64,000 nt of DNA from Diphasiastrum complanatum (Eukaryota > Streptophyta > Lycopodiopsida > Lycopodiales > Lycopodiaceae), in NCBI GenBank assembly GCA_029204225.1, contig CM055101.1, forward strand, positions 37,255,648 to 37,319,647, given 5' to 3'. A program made the translations under genes and the position numbers. Under the pieces are notes generated by a model, which saw nothing but the letters and a program-made list of their open reading frames with translations, was not told the DNA's origin and did not search any database. This document shows positions 8,601 through 17,690 of this stretch, in pieces; position 1 is the first letter of the stretch; the number at the start of each line of letters is the position of its first letter.

Positions 8601-11539
8601 ATCATGATAATATGATTGCTTTTGCTGCCACTCGCGATTACAATCAACGTGCTTTGGATCCTCACCAGCAATACACCCCAGGTCAAACGATTTCCAGCGT
8701 TGTCTATTGCCTGGCTAACAAAGAATCTGCTGGAAGGCTTCTGCTGCTTTTGGAAGACTCTAGCAGGTCTGGTGTTGTTTCGAGCCTGAAGAAGGTGCAA
8801 AAGGATGTAAAATTTGAACCTGGTTCTCTTGTTGAAGGGAAAGTTGTCTCAATTGAACCTTTACAACTAAATATGAGAATTGGAAAAACAGTCAAGGGTA
8901 GGGTGCATGTAACAGAAGTTCTTGATGCGTATGAACCTGGAATACCATTTTCAAGATTTCAATTTGGGCAGGTTTTGACAGCGAAGGTACTTACAAGATT
9001 AAGAAGTTCAAAGAAACGCAAGAGGTCGACTCCTTTGGAAGTCCAGCTTTCTCTGAGGCCTTCTGAAGTTTCTCAGACTAGTAGTGACATTGGCACTGGA
9101 AGATCTGTTGGGATCTTAACCTTTGAGACCATCACTGTGGGACAAGTTGTTACAGCATATGTACAGGAGGTGAAGGACGACTGGGCTTGGCTCCTGCTTT
9201 CAGCCCATTTAAGAGGTCGCTTGTCCATTTTGCATTCTTCAAATGACCCCATAGAACTTGAGCAATTTAGCAAACGCTTTTGCATTGGTGAAGCTTTGCA
9301 ATGTCGCATTTTAAGCCTTGATCATAAAAAGGGGACATTGGATTTATCTCTCAGAAACATCCCAAGCAAAGGGACTTCTAGAGTGTCAATGCCCTTGACT
9401 GTTGATGAGGAGAAAACCTCTGAAACTGAGAAGAACTTGGAAGAGTTCAAAAAAGGTGATATTGTGGCTGGTCGAATTGTTCGAACTCTTCCTGGAATAG
9501 GAGGGCTCAGGGTACAAGTTGCTCCTCATATGTTTGGGCAGGTTCATGTCACTGATATTGCAGACATCTTTGAGGATAATCCAACATCATCATTTAAGGA
9601 GGGGCAGTTTGTAAGATGCAAGATATTGGAAGTCTGCAAGGGAACAAATGGAAACACATTGATTGATCTCTCTCTAAGAAAGTCTCTCGGAGGACATGTG
9701 AACAGCCCTAAGACTTCAGTTAGTCAAAATAGAGGGCAAGGAGCAGTGAATGTGGCGCCTTGCTTGGAAAATATTGAAGATTTGAAACCTAACATGGAAG
9801 TTCAAGGCTACATTAAAAGTGTCTCAAGTAAAGGGTGCTTTGTAACGTTAGCCAGACATATAGATGCTAGAATACTACTCTCAAACCTTTCAGATTCCTA
9901 CACTGAAGATCCATCTGAAGCATTTCCTGTTGGAAAGATGGTAAAAGGAAGGATCATCAGCGTTGAGCCACTGTCAAAACGGGTAGAAATGAGCCTTAAA
10001 AGGTCCCCTCTCTTATCAACTAACCTGCAGACCATCAACAGCTTTCGGGTTGGACAGTTGGTTTCTGGAACAATTCGACAGGTGGAAACTTTTGGAGTTT
10101 TTGTTGCTATAGAGCAGAGTGAAGTGGTGGGTATGTGCCACATTTCAGAAGCTTCTGATAGCTACATGGAAAATCTTGGATTACATTATGCTGTTGGGCA
10201 GAAAGTAGTAGCTAAAATATTGAAAATTGACCTTGAAAAGGGACGAGTTTCTCTGGGATTGAAGGATTCATATTGTGTCAATTTCACTGAAAAATTTAAG
10301 CTGCAATTAAGCTCACAATCCCTTTCTGTTGAGGAAAGTGATGAAGAAATACTGAGTGAATCAAAGTATGTCATCACTAACGCTGCCTCTGATGATTGTG
10401 AGGGTAGTAATAAGGACATCTTTCCATTTTTGTTAAGTAACGAGAAAGAAAGTCCGTTTGAACTCAATTTCAATGAGCAGGAAGCATTTTCTTCTCGAGC
10501 ACATGAAGACTCTGGGTTAAAATCATCAGTCTTGCCTCTGGATGTGATGTTAGAAGAGGAGCTCATGGAAGTTGGGATGCACTCTGAGCCGGAAGCTGAG
10601 GAACATCATTCCGAGATACAGAAAGTAGACCAAAGCAAGAAGCTGAGTAAACGTGCCAGATTGACACTTAAGAAAGACAGAGAGAAAGCTATCCAGGCAG
10701 CTGAGCTTAAGCATCTAGAGGGTAACCAACTACCGGAAACTGTCGACGACTACGAAAAATTGGTGCACTCATCGCCAAACAGTAGCTTCATCTGGATCAA
10801 GTACATGGCTTTTCTGTTGTCTATTGCTGATGTTGACAAGGCACGAAGTGTTGCTGAAAGAGCTTTAGAGATCATTAACTTTCGAGAGGAGGCAGAGAAG
10901 ATGAATGTCTGGGTGGCCTTGATGAATCTAGAAAATACGTATGGGAATCCTCCAAAGGAAGCAGTATTGAACGTTTTTCAAAGAGCACTTCAGTTGTGTG
11001 ACCCGAAGAAACTTCATTTAGCTTTGTTGGGTTTGTATGAGAGGACCAATCAGGATGACATGTCCGACGAGTTGTTGAAGAAAATGACTCGCAAGTTCAA
11101 AGCATCAGCAAAAATTTGGTTGAGACAACTCCAGAATCTATTGAATCGTGGAATGGAGGATTCAGTTCAAAAGGTATTTGACACAGCTTTGTTAAGCCTT
11201 CCTCGTCACAAACACATCAAATTCATTACTCATGCTGCAATCATGGAGTTTAAATCAGGTTCTCCAGAAAGAGGGCGTGCAATGTTTGAAGGAGTTCTTC
11301 GAAATTATCCAAAACGAACTGATCTTTGGAGTGTGTACATAGACCAGGAAGTCAGGCTAGGAGACCAAACAGTGGTTCGAGCCCTTTTTGAAAGGGTGAC
11401 ATGCTTGGACCTGCCTCCAAAAAAAATGAAGTTTCTGTTCAAGAAGTACTTGGATTATGAAAAAGCCCATGGAGATGAAGGAAGAATTGAACATGTAAAA
11501 TCTAAGGCCATGGAGTTTGTTGAAACAAATATGAGCTGA
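5648..11539 (+). CDS. RRP5: RRP5: multi-S1 ribosome biogenesis factor (PDCD11 homologue)
   Basis: Predicted 1,963-residue nucleolar protein needed for early pre-rRNA cleavages that lead to both ribosomal subunits. About 15 S1-type OB-fold repeats are visible, beginning near residues 97, 211, 306, 394, 484, 571, 664, 759, 870, 961, 1055, 1161, 1266, 1378 and 1465. Clear examples are VSGTITAMAPFGAFVQLAAG and VSGTIRQVETFGVFVAIEQ. An acidic linker (about 1560-1660) precedes a HAT/TPR-like C-terminal domain (about 1697-1955) with motifs such as FIWIKYMAFLLSIADVDKAR and WSVYIDQEVRLGDQTVVRAL. Known RRP5 proteins use the S1 array to bind pre-rRNA and the HAT domain for 40S processing. I start at 5648 (MGKKRTERDG) rather than the in-frame ATG at 5615, because the Lys-rich N-terminus is typical and the upstream 11 residues are not. 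The 5.9-kb frame has no intron. Only the presence of introns in the 5' leader remains open. Confidence 0.95.
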   Translation: MGKKRTERDGELHLPTVPAFEEEADFPRGGASSLTPDEIQEARAEAEAEFENEMHKGKKKKSSFSRSKPINSIAESDELFADTKGKLLKSVSTLRFKGLSVGMKVWGAVAEVNKKDLVISLPNGLRGSVCAEEASDCVAENASKSRGKKQKLAKDPNHTGNADDVFSLKDVFFVGQLVACSVLNLESRPEKGQKKGSKRVELSLRLSYIYEGLVIDAVHEGLLMVACVSSVEDHGYLLSFGVPGITGFLLRRDYMDGAAASKLQKGQLVQGIVTAVDKARCRVSLKSNAESLASNVATDHEGLTLGLLLPGTLVNARVRSVLRNGLLLSFLTYFTGTVDIFHLDDPLTGSDWQSKYSENQRLRARILFVDFSSKSIGLTLKSHLINLKIAPSSVTIGNVFENATVRRVDATLGLLLELPAKPVPFAGYVHISNVSDEHVEKLEKNFKEGKKVRGRVIGYRLMDDLAIISLKQSVLEQLLLCHSDVKPGMRVSGTITAMAPFGAFVQLAAGLNALCPLAHMSEFQRATPSAKFQVGKRMKFRVLTCDIDSKKIAVTHKKTLLASKLPQITSYESAVVGLVSHGWIAKIEEYGVFVSFYNDVRGLVRERELGLDPLMKADTVFSVGQVVKCRVLKSDPDSRHLFLSFSMSERNVDDKSGKQLLSLLAPGSIVSAVLVKLEEKFIVLNVTLSGGSMQGTMSYEHLTDSPSHIEQLQSLLKPGYKFDRLIILENFNSKVVLSAKFSLLNAKFLPSDISQLHSQEVIPGYISNISDRGCFVRFLGRLTGHAGIGKVSDSFVNDLSKYFQKGQSVRAQILEIDEEKGKISLNLKHSVCFSTDASLLQGYFLEEEMIAELQALENGGTSAEWTDDLLIGSLIEGEVQEVKDYGVIINLKAHEDVVGFATHYQVDGPVQIGKQIRARILDVVKADGIVDLTLRLQLLRGVDMVTEKSNKRKPSPGKSSLKLYQKVNAVVELVKDEYLVLSLPNHDNMIAFAATRDYNQRALDPHQQYTPGQTISSVVYCLANKESAGRLLLLLEDSSRSGVVSSLKKVQKDVKFEPGSLVEGKVVSIEPLQLNMRIGKTVKGRVHVTEVLDAYEPGIPFSRFQFGQVLTAKVLTRLRSSKKRKRSTPLEVQLSLRPSEVSQTSSDIGTGRSVGILTFETITVGQVVTAYVQEVKDDWAWLLLSAHLRGRLSILHSSNDPIELEQFSKRFCIGEALQCRILSLDHKKGTLDLSLRNIPSKGTSRVSMPLTVDEEKTSETEKNLEEFKKGDIVAGRIVRTLPGIGGLRVQVAPHMFGQVHVTDIADIFEDNPTSSFKEGQFVRCKILEVCKGTNGNTLIDLSLRKSLGGHVNSPKTSVSQNRGQGAVNVAPCLENIEDLKPNMEVQGYIKSVSSKGCFVTLARHIDARILLSNLSDSYTEDPSEAFPVGKMVKGRIISVEPLSKRVEMSLKRSPLLSTNLQTINSFRVGQLVSGTIRQVETFGVFVAIEQSEVVGMCHISEASDSYMENLGLHYAVGQKVVAKILKIDLEKGRVSLGLKDSYCVNFTEKFKLQLSSQSLSVEESDEEILSESKYVITNAASDDCEGSNKDIFPFLLSNEKESPFELNFNEQEAFSSRAHEDSGLKSSVLPLDVMLEEELMEVGMHSEPEAEEHHSEIQKVDQSKKLSKRARLTLKKDREKAIQAAELKHLEGNQLPETVDDYEKLVHSSPNSSFIWIKYMAFLLSIADVDKARSVAERALEIINFREEAEKMNVWVALMNLENTYGNPPKEAVLNVFQRALQLCDPKKLHLALLGLYERTNQDDMSDELLKKMTRKFKASAKIWLRQLQNLLNRGMEDSVQKVFDTALLSLPRHKHIKFITHAAIMEFKSGSPERGRAMFEGVLRNYPKRTDLWSVYIDQEVRLGDQTVVRALFERVTCLDLPPKKMKFLFKKYLDYEKAHGDEGRIEHVKSKAMEFVETNMS

Positions 11540-11966
11540 TCGCTCTTGTGCTTGGAGTTGGAAAAGTTACCATGCTCCAGCCATGTTTCATTTCAAGCCG
11601 GAAGGAATACAGGTACTACTCTTTCTTGTAATCAAAGTTTGCTGACTATGAATGAAGGTTTGAACTAGATTAACATTAAGTGCGACCAGAGGAATTAAAA
11701 GGTTAGCAGCATGTGTCATTTGGATGATTAGAAGTTGTGGTTGAAGTATTTTGTATTTTGTGTGGCTGCCTTTTCGGTCAAAGCAGTTTCTTATTTAATG
11801 CCTGGCTGAGAATTTTGTTTTAACTTTAGTCATAGAAGTACGAAAAGCTCTCTCTCTCTCTCTCTGTGCTGAACTGTGCGTTGATCCGTTTGTAGATTTG
11901 CACGTTTGACCCCAAAGCTTTTTTCATCCTTTGCTGAATATCTACCTGTCCCTTTTGTTGTCTGGA
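11540..11966. other. 3' flank of RRP5, with a short (CT)n run
   Basis: Probable 3' UTR and intergenic DNA. It includes a short (CT)n tract at about 11848-11865. I see no coding signal, and no retrogene-style poly(A) tail after the stop codon. Confidence 0.5.
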
Positions 11967-11971
11967 CACCC

Positions 11972-12375
11972 TGATGACAAACTTTGTGAGAGCATCACTA
12001 TGATGCGCTGACCTGCAGCAAGAAGCATAACAGTGCAAGCAACCAACAAGAGCACAGACTAGCAAGAACCAGAACGAAGGAAGAACACAACAAGAGACAA
12101 TAGCCCAAAAACTCTGATTATCCACTCTATTCAGAATACATGTACATACAGTGGTACACCATGCTTGCCAAGAAAGTTGACTCCTAGTCTCTCATAATGA
12201 TAAACCTCTATTTGGCGCCACTAGAACATTAACCGTCTAAGGGACAAAAAACGTGGCCACTTGAACAGTTAACTCAGTTTGCTACTTGAAGTGGTCATCC
12301 ATCATTTATTTACAGATCCTATGCTATGTCATTACTTGGTGTGTGACCAAGATGTATTGGGCATAATTCCCAACA
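11972..12375 (-). repeat. 3' LTR of the gene-carrying element
   Basis: 404 bp, TG...CA ended. It aligns along its whole length with 17691-18081 and is followed on the low-coordinate side by the target duplication CACCC. Confidence 0.9.
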
Positions 12376-12390
12376 ATCTCCCACTTGCAA
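12376..12390 (-). promoter_or_regulatory. Polypurine tract
   Basis: On the minus strand TTGCAAGTGGGAGAT abuts the TGTTGGG start of the 3' LTR. This is the usual position and composition of the plus-strand primer of copia-type elements. Confidence 0.75.
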
Positions 12391-12549
12391 AAAATTCACA
12401 CTTATCGTGTAATATGAGTTATAAAATAGATCTCTACTGAACTATGGCCAACTGACCACCTGATTTCTGGAGGTCTAGAGAGTTCAAAATATTCTCGGAT
12501 CTTCTTGACTATGCAGCACGTTGATGACAAGTCTTTCAAATATGCATCA

Positions 12550-12960
12550 ACTCCCAGCTCTGAAGTGATTCTCACCACAATGATGTATATATGTATTATG
12601 CACATAGCCAGATGGAATGTGAAGGGCTTTAAGATGATCCTTATTTTGCCAATTGATGGCTGCTCCTGCCTTTTTCAACATCCTCACATAGTACTCTGCT
12701 TTTATGGAGAGATTGCCACCCTCAAATCTTAACAATGAACTGCCAAAAGCAGAGCAATTGCCCAGAACAGTGCTAGTTTCCCTTCGTAATTCTTCTCTCT
12801 CTCTTTTGTAGCCATCCTTGCCTATTTCTCTGTCGCCTAACCATGGCTGCAAGAAATGGCTTCCCTCTTCTACTCTGCCGTTGCCAACCCTCTTAAATGC
12901 AACCCCCCCCCCCCCCCCCCTTCTGCCCATGATGGGCGACATCCACCACTGCTTCCTTTC
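12550..12960 (-). other. Element interior, unassigned coding-like stretch with C18 tract
   Basis: The minus-strand frame remains open through a homopolymer of 18 C (12903-12920 on +), so that part cannot be genuine protein. Its 3' part includes KAEYYVRMLKKAGAAINWQN, which vaguely resembles a PPR-type helix. I cannot assign it. It may be another captured fragment. Confidence 0.3.
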
Positions 12961-13014
12961 TCTCTGGGACAAAAATGCACTGATAATTGAATACAGTGCA
13001 CTACAACACCATTG

Positions 13015-13350
13015 AACATTGATAAAAACATTCTTTATAACAACAGTAGCTTCATCTTTGGGTGTTGAATCGTGCACAGAAGGTTCAACAACAATTTTAC
13101 TTACAACTGGTTCAGCAGTCTCTTTCACCACAATCAATGTCTCCTCGGTCTTTTCCTTTGCATTCTCCATGGATTCTTTGCTTTTCCGCTCCTTGGACTT
13201 AGCTTGAGTTACCAATTCAGAAGCCTTTGCAAGCTCTGCACCTTTCACAACCTCCTCCACCTTTGGAGGTGCAAAAATGTTGACCTTGATTCCATCCTTG
13301 ATCTTCCGCTTAAATTCCTGCAACCCCTTTTTCTCTGCCTTGTTTATTGA
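13015..13350 (-). pseudogene. Captured Lys/Glu-rich fragment, possibly patellin N-terminus
   Basis: The minus frame reads INKAEKKGLQEFKRKIKDGI, then FAPPKVEEVV, then a Lys/Glu/Val-rich stretch (EKTEETLIVVKETAEPVV). The xEKKxLxEFKxK block followed by acidic, Val-rich sequence is like the N-terminal region of patellins (SEC14-type phosphoinositide-binding proteins). That match is from memory and weak. No SEC14 domain is present. It ends about 25 bp before the antisense gypsy LTR and is not an intact gene. Confidence 0.35.
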
Positions 13351-13376
13351 TTTTTGTTAACGTGATACAAAGTTTC

Positions 13377-13824
13377 TGTTAGGGACCCAACTCCCTTGGG
13401 TCCCAAACCCAGACTTGAGACTGGACGATGATTGGGCCTGTAGACTTGACCAGTGACTCGTGAATCTGCATGGTTGCCACGTGTCATGATCCAGGAGTGC
13501 ACATGGCTTGGAGTCTCTCTCCTTGGAGGTATACAAGGGGAGGATGACTCATTTGCCATCCATTCTGTCTACCTAGGAGGAGGTGGATGGAGAGCTTGTG
13601 CACGGCCAGGATGTATTGCTAGCGTGAGGCAGGAGATGGCTGAGAGCCTAGGCGGTGGTATGGGACGCCGTCTGGGATGGAGGTCGGATCCAGCTCGATA
13701 CGGTCACAGGCCAGGGCACGGTGGGTGGACCCGGATTAGGTCCTATGGCGGGGTGGAACGTGAATCGTTCGGTCTCTTGTGGTTAATTGGCACCTGCAGG
13801 TTTGCAGTAAGTAAGTTTGTAACA
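13377..13824 (+). repeat. Ty3/gypsy 5' LTR
   Basis: 448 bp. Its end is set by the adjacent tRNA-Met primer site at 13827-13838 and its start by TGTTAGGG. I found no second copy in the window. Confidence 0.7.
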
Positions 13825-14771
13825 TATGGTATCAGAGCCACTGCATGCTGAAAACAGGTGCGTGGGTCCGTAGATTTTCTCTTGTAATTTACGATGCTTC
13901 TGACGGATTTCAAAACGGGCTTAAATCGGGTTTTTTATGCACTTTTGTGTATTGGTCCTTCTTTGCTGTTTTTGGTTTTGGATGAAGTTTTTAAAAAAAG
14001 AAGAAGTTGTGGGGCCCTTTGTTGTGGGCCACGTGGACTGTCCAGAGGCGGACAGGTGGCAGCCCTCCTCAACTAATATTTCCGCTGAAGGTTGAGGTAA
14101 CGGGCAGTGTCAAGGGGCCCCTCCCAGCACAAAAAAAAGTGGTTAGTTGCTCGCTGTCTGAGCAGTGATGGAGTAATACATCAAAAACTTTGTATTGGAT
14201 CCTCCTTAGTGCTGCCACGTGGCATTGTCTGGGTCAGGACAGGTGGCTCCTTCAAGCGGAAACCTGTTCCGCTTTTGATTGGAGGCCCAAATCTCTGTTT
14301 CACGGGCCAGAAATGTCAAATAAAGTTGCTTTTGACCAGGTGCCGTTGGGAAACAGTGATGGAACCTTATTTCTGATCTAATCATTCCAGAAAAGGAATG
14401 TTAGCCAGCGATGAGGGTGCAGGGGGATCTGGCTGCCTACGGGCCAGAATTCTGGTGGGTGGCCAGTGTACTACTGTGGTGCCAAGGTGGCAAGGTATGG
14501 CCACTTGGCAGACTGTAGGAAAGCATGGAGAGGGAGGTATACCTCTCCTATGCATGGTTTCTCTTCAGAATTAGAGGTGGAGGTGGTGGTTCATCCTCCT
14601 CTTGCTCTCTCTTATTCCATTTGGCAGCCATGGACAATACCATTTGGTTTGCAAAGAGATAGCAAGAGTAGCCTTGTATCTACCTTCCTTGAGTAGCTTT
14701 TGATTCTCTTCTATCATCTCTTCTTAATTCACCTCTCTTCTCTTTGTAAAAATGGAGCCTACTCCTAGCCT

Positions 14772-15155
14772 ATGTCCCCTGTTCATGAGGCTACAGTATC
14801 CGCCTCTGTCTTAGACCCTGATGCTTTGATGCTAGCTATTAACAGTCTACAGCAACAGATTGTGGATATGCAAGCTAAGCACAGTCAAGATCAGCAGAAC
14901 CTCAAGGAATTTACGCAGCTAAGGCAATTGGTGCATCAACCCTTGTTTACTCCTGAAGTTTTTGCTGGGGAAACGAAGGATAGAACCCCGGAGGCGGTCT
15001 TGCAATGGCTGGATCGATGGAATTCGCACTTTTCCATGCATGATTCATCTGAGGATAACAAGATCAATCTAGCCGTCATGTACCTACGAGGTAAAGCATT
15101 TACCTGGTGGCAAGATATAAGGGGTAAGCCTGAAGTTCCTAGGAATTGGAACTAA
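14772..15155 (+). pseudogene. Partial Ty3/gypsy gag
   Basis: The open frame contains a leader coiled-coil-like stretch (INSLQQQIVDMQAKHSQDQQ) and the capsid signature PEAVLQWLDRWNSHFSMHD, then MYLRGKAFTWWQDIRGKP. A likely start is the ATG at 14752, one frame off, which suggests a 1-base frameshift near 14770. Gag ends abruptly at about 15153. The zinc knuckle and protease that should follow are missing. Confidence 0.8.
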
Positions 15156-15753
15156 TGTCTAATAACCTAAAACAGGAAAACTCGTCGGAAGGTGAAATTT
15201 TTAGGAAACTTAGACAAGAATTTAACGATGTATTTCCTGAGCAGCTTCCTGAGGGTCTTCCTCCCTCTAGGGGTGTTGACCATGGTATTAAACTGATTCC
15301 TGGTAGTTCTCCTATATCACTGTATCCATATAGGATGAGTACTACCGAAGCGGATGAAGTTTATAGGCAACTGCAAAATTACCTTAAGGTGGGCCATGTT
15401 AGGCCTAGTAAATCTTCCTGGGGGCACCTGTGCTCCTTGTTGATAAAAAAGACGGAGGTACTCGTCTTTGTGTGGACTTTAAAAAGTTGAATAAGTTAAC
15501 GATTAAAAACCGTTATCCTTTGCCCCGAATGGATGAACTGGTTGATCGATTGCATGGTGCAAAATACTTCACCAAGATCGATTTGAGATCAGGGTATCAT
15601 CAGATTCGCATAAAGACTAAGGATATTGAAAAAACCGGGTTTAGAACTAGGTACGGCCATTATGAATTTATGGTTTTACCATTTGGCTTGACAAATGCTC
15701 CAGCGACGTTCCAGCAGATGATGAACGATCTTCTTCGTTCATATCTGGGAAAG
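15156..15753 (+). pseudogene. Partial Ty3/gypsy reverse transcriptase
   Basis: Joined directly to the broken gag. It carries EFNDVFPEQLPEGLPPSRGV, IKLIPGSSPISLYPYRM, then after a frameshift near 15425 [48 protein letters not shown] and [20 protein letters not shown]. This is a chromovirus-like RT. It ends before the catalytic YxDD motif, at the junction with Hsp110-like sequence. Confidence 0.85.
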
Positions 15754-16590
15754 TTTGGCCAACTTTTCAGAATCTTTCCTTTTGATGAAGCCTTTCACAG
15801 CCTTTTCATCCGTAAGGCACTCTACGCTGAGCGGAGCCTCTAGATTAGCACTAAGTACATTTTAAGCTTCTCACAAGTAGCTCGAAGCCTTTGGTTCACA
15901 GAGACATTTAAGAGAATGTCTATTTCACACTCCACCAGGACCTTTGCAGAAAATTGATTGAAAAGGACTTCATCAAAATCCCAGTCACCAAGAGATCTAT
16001 CAAATGCCTGGCCTAAAATCTTTAACTGGCCTTTCTCAAAGGCAGTAATATAGACTTGCATGCTTGCATGACCTATATCAACAAATACCACATGGATCGG
16101 CACGGCCTGAGGTAAGTATGTCTTGTATATGCCATACACAAGGGCACTGGCCATCGTCTCATGCATAAGCCAGAAAGGATGAAGGCCAACTGTCAATGCT
16201 ACATCCAAATACACCCTTTGCTGGAGCACTGTGAAATAGATGGGTATCCCAGTCCCACAATTTACGACCTGTGTTCCAAGGCTCTTCTCAGCTACAGACG
16301 TCAGCTTTGACAAGATCATCCCAAGGATCTGAGTAAGCCAGAAAAAGCTTATCTTTCCCAAATACTGCACGTCAATGGTGGGGTTTCTGTCAGGTGCCTC
16401 GTTCAAGGAAAAGTGAAAACGTTGCAAATCTCGTTGCACTTTAGGGTATCTGAATCTTCTACCAATAAGCCGTTTCACTTGAGTCGAGGTATTCTTCAGA
16501 TACATAGTGGAATAAGCATTGGCAACCGTTCCAAGAAACCGCTGCTTGTCACTAAATGACAACATGGTCAGGTCTCACTCTTGCTATTCT
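15753..16590 (-). pseudogene. Captured Hsp110/SSE-type HSP70 fragment (ATPase domain)
   Basis: The minus frame reads DKQRFLGTVANAYSTMYLKN, then QVKRLIGRRF, QILGMILSKL, HETMASALVYGIYKT, HVVFVDIGHASMQVYITAF and AFDRSLGDWDFDEVLFNQFS. This matches the nucleotide-binding domain of plant Hsp110-type co-chaperones (HSP70-14/15 group), which act as nucleotide-exchange factors for Hsp70. Introns are absent across about 830 bp. The first ~40 residues, including the phosphate-1 loop, are missing. A frameshift after CEKLK (about 15855) moves the match to another frame ([26 protein letters not shown]), which runs to the gypsy junction at 15753. It is a nonfunctional fragment inside the LTR element. Confidence 0.85.
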
Positions 16591-16975
16591 TCAAGCCCTT
16601 CCATTGCTCAGTAGTAAGACTTATTTCTTTCGAAAATCCTTTCATGAGGTTTTTCAGTCCATCAATCGCAGGATCCAAATTCTTCTGAGACGTTACCATA
16701 GCTCGTACCCTGGACTCCGTCATGGCCTCCATGTCAGCTTCATCCAGCAAGTGTCTTTCCATCACTCTTTCTGCTGACTATTGTTTGCCACCAAGGTGCA
16801 GCAATTGACACTCAATCCAAGCGCCTTTCAAGTCATAAACTTTGTCAAGAACCACTTTCTTGGCTCCAAGATGGATGTTCTTGATGCCATATTAAGCTCC
16901 CACTGCCAACGCAGTCCCTCAAGAATCAATCTTACTCTCAAGTGGCTTGTCACTCCAAGCCCAATCCGAGGTCAA
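16591..16975 (-). other. Element interior, unassigned short frame
   Basis: A 65-codon minus frame (16568-16765; includes NLDPAIDGLKNLMKGF) directly precedes the Hsp110 fragment. It is possibly another captured exon or transduced leader. No family recognised. Confidence 0.25.
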
Positions 16976-17230
16976 AATGCACCTGCAACAATGCTATTGA
17001 CACTTGCAGCCTCCAATGCTGCCCTTTGAGCTCATCTTGCTTGACCCCTCAAGCAACCAATGCTCAATCCACTATGTCAATGCATATCCCACAAATGCAC
17101 CTGCAACAATGCTATTGACATTTGCAGTCTCCCATGCTGCCCTCCAAGCTCCTGTTGCTTGACCCATTAAGCAACCAATGCTTGATCCATTATGTCAATG
17201 CATATCTCACAAATGCAGCCTGCAACCAGT
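16976..17230. repeat. 118-bp tandem repeat, two units plus a partial third
   Basis: Units 16976-17093 and 17094-17211 share AATGCACCTGCAACAATGCT at the start and GTCAATGCATATCYCACA near the end. A third unit begins at 17212 and is lost after a few bases. The repeat lies inside the gene-carrying LTR element. Confidence 0.85.
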
Positions 17231-17670
17231 TCTCACGCAGAACAGTAAAGTCCTTAGAATCTACTCCCACTAAATCTAGGAAGAATATTGCTGCAGCTCT
17301 ATACATGACTGATACATCTGAGCAGCTATTCTCTGGTGCCTCACACACACAACTTCGCAGGAAATCGCTGGGCAGAGAATGATTGCTGCCTAACAAACAC
17401 CTTCTCAGCAGATCGCTGGGGCCTCACATATCCTTCCTGCAGAACTCTGAAACAGGCCCGGCTGATCGTTGCACTGCCACGAAAAAAAAACGATACAGCT
17501 CCACAAATAATCTCAACCGATAGTCACTCCTCAAACAAACTGACAGGAATTCGTTTCTACACACATCCATAACTTTTGCTCATAAGCTGATGCATGCCTC
17601 AACGACATCTCCATGCAAAACCTTTCAAAAATGTTCCAAGTTGCTCAAGCTCTCAATGGTAGCTAGGAAT
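17231..17670. other. Element leader region without recognised coding sequence
   Basis: This should hold the 5' UTR and gag start of the minus-strand LTR element. No gag-like frame is visible on that strand. Confidence 0.4.
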
Positions 17671-17672
17671 GA

Positions 17673-17688
17673 TGGTGGGCCCATAACC
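17673..17688 (-). promoter_or_regulatory. Primer binding site matching the middle of initiator tRNA-Met
   Basis: The plus strand reads TGGTGGGCCCATAACC. This is identical to the anticodon stem-loop region of plant initiator tRNA-Met, CAU anticodon included, two bases inside the 5' LTR. The minus strand is therefore its complement. Drosophila copia is known to use a cleaved 5' half of this tRNA as primer; the same is inferred here. Confidence 0.8.
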
Positions 17689-17690
17689 AT

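Larger units (their letters stand above)
13377..15753 (+). mobile_element. Truncated Ty3/gypsy element nested antisense in the LTR element
   Basis: A 5' LTR (13377-13824, starting TGTTAGGGACCC and ending GTAACA) is followed two bases later by the primer site TGGTATCAGAGC (13827-13838), complementary to the 3' end of initiator tRNA-Met. A partial gag and partial RT follow. Homology stops at about 15753, in the middle of RT ([13 protein letters not shown]), where Hsp110 sequence begins on the other strand. There is no integrase and no 3' LTR. The missing middle and 3' end suggest large deletions after insertion, or a chimeric template. Confidence 0.8.

Noticed and set aside
12547-13323. A 258-codon minus-strand frame that looks like one gene
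   Set aside because: It runs through an 18-base homopolymer and joins unrelated compositions. Only the 13015-13350 part looks protein-like. Its apparent start is TTG, not ATG.
17673-17688. A tRNA-Met gene, suggested by the anticodon-arm match
   Set aside because: Only 16 bases match, directly inside an LTR. The rest of a cloverleaf is missing, so it is a primer site.
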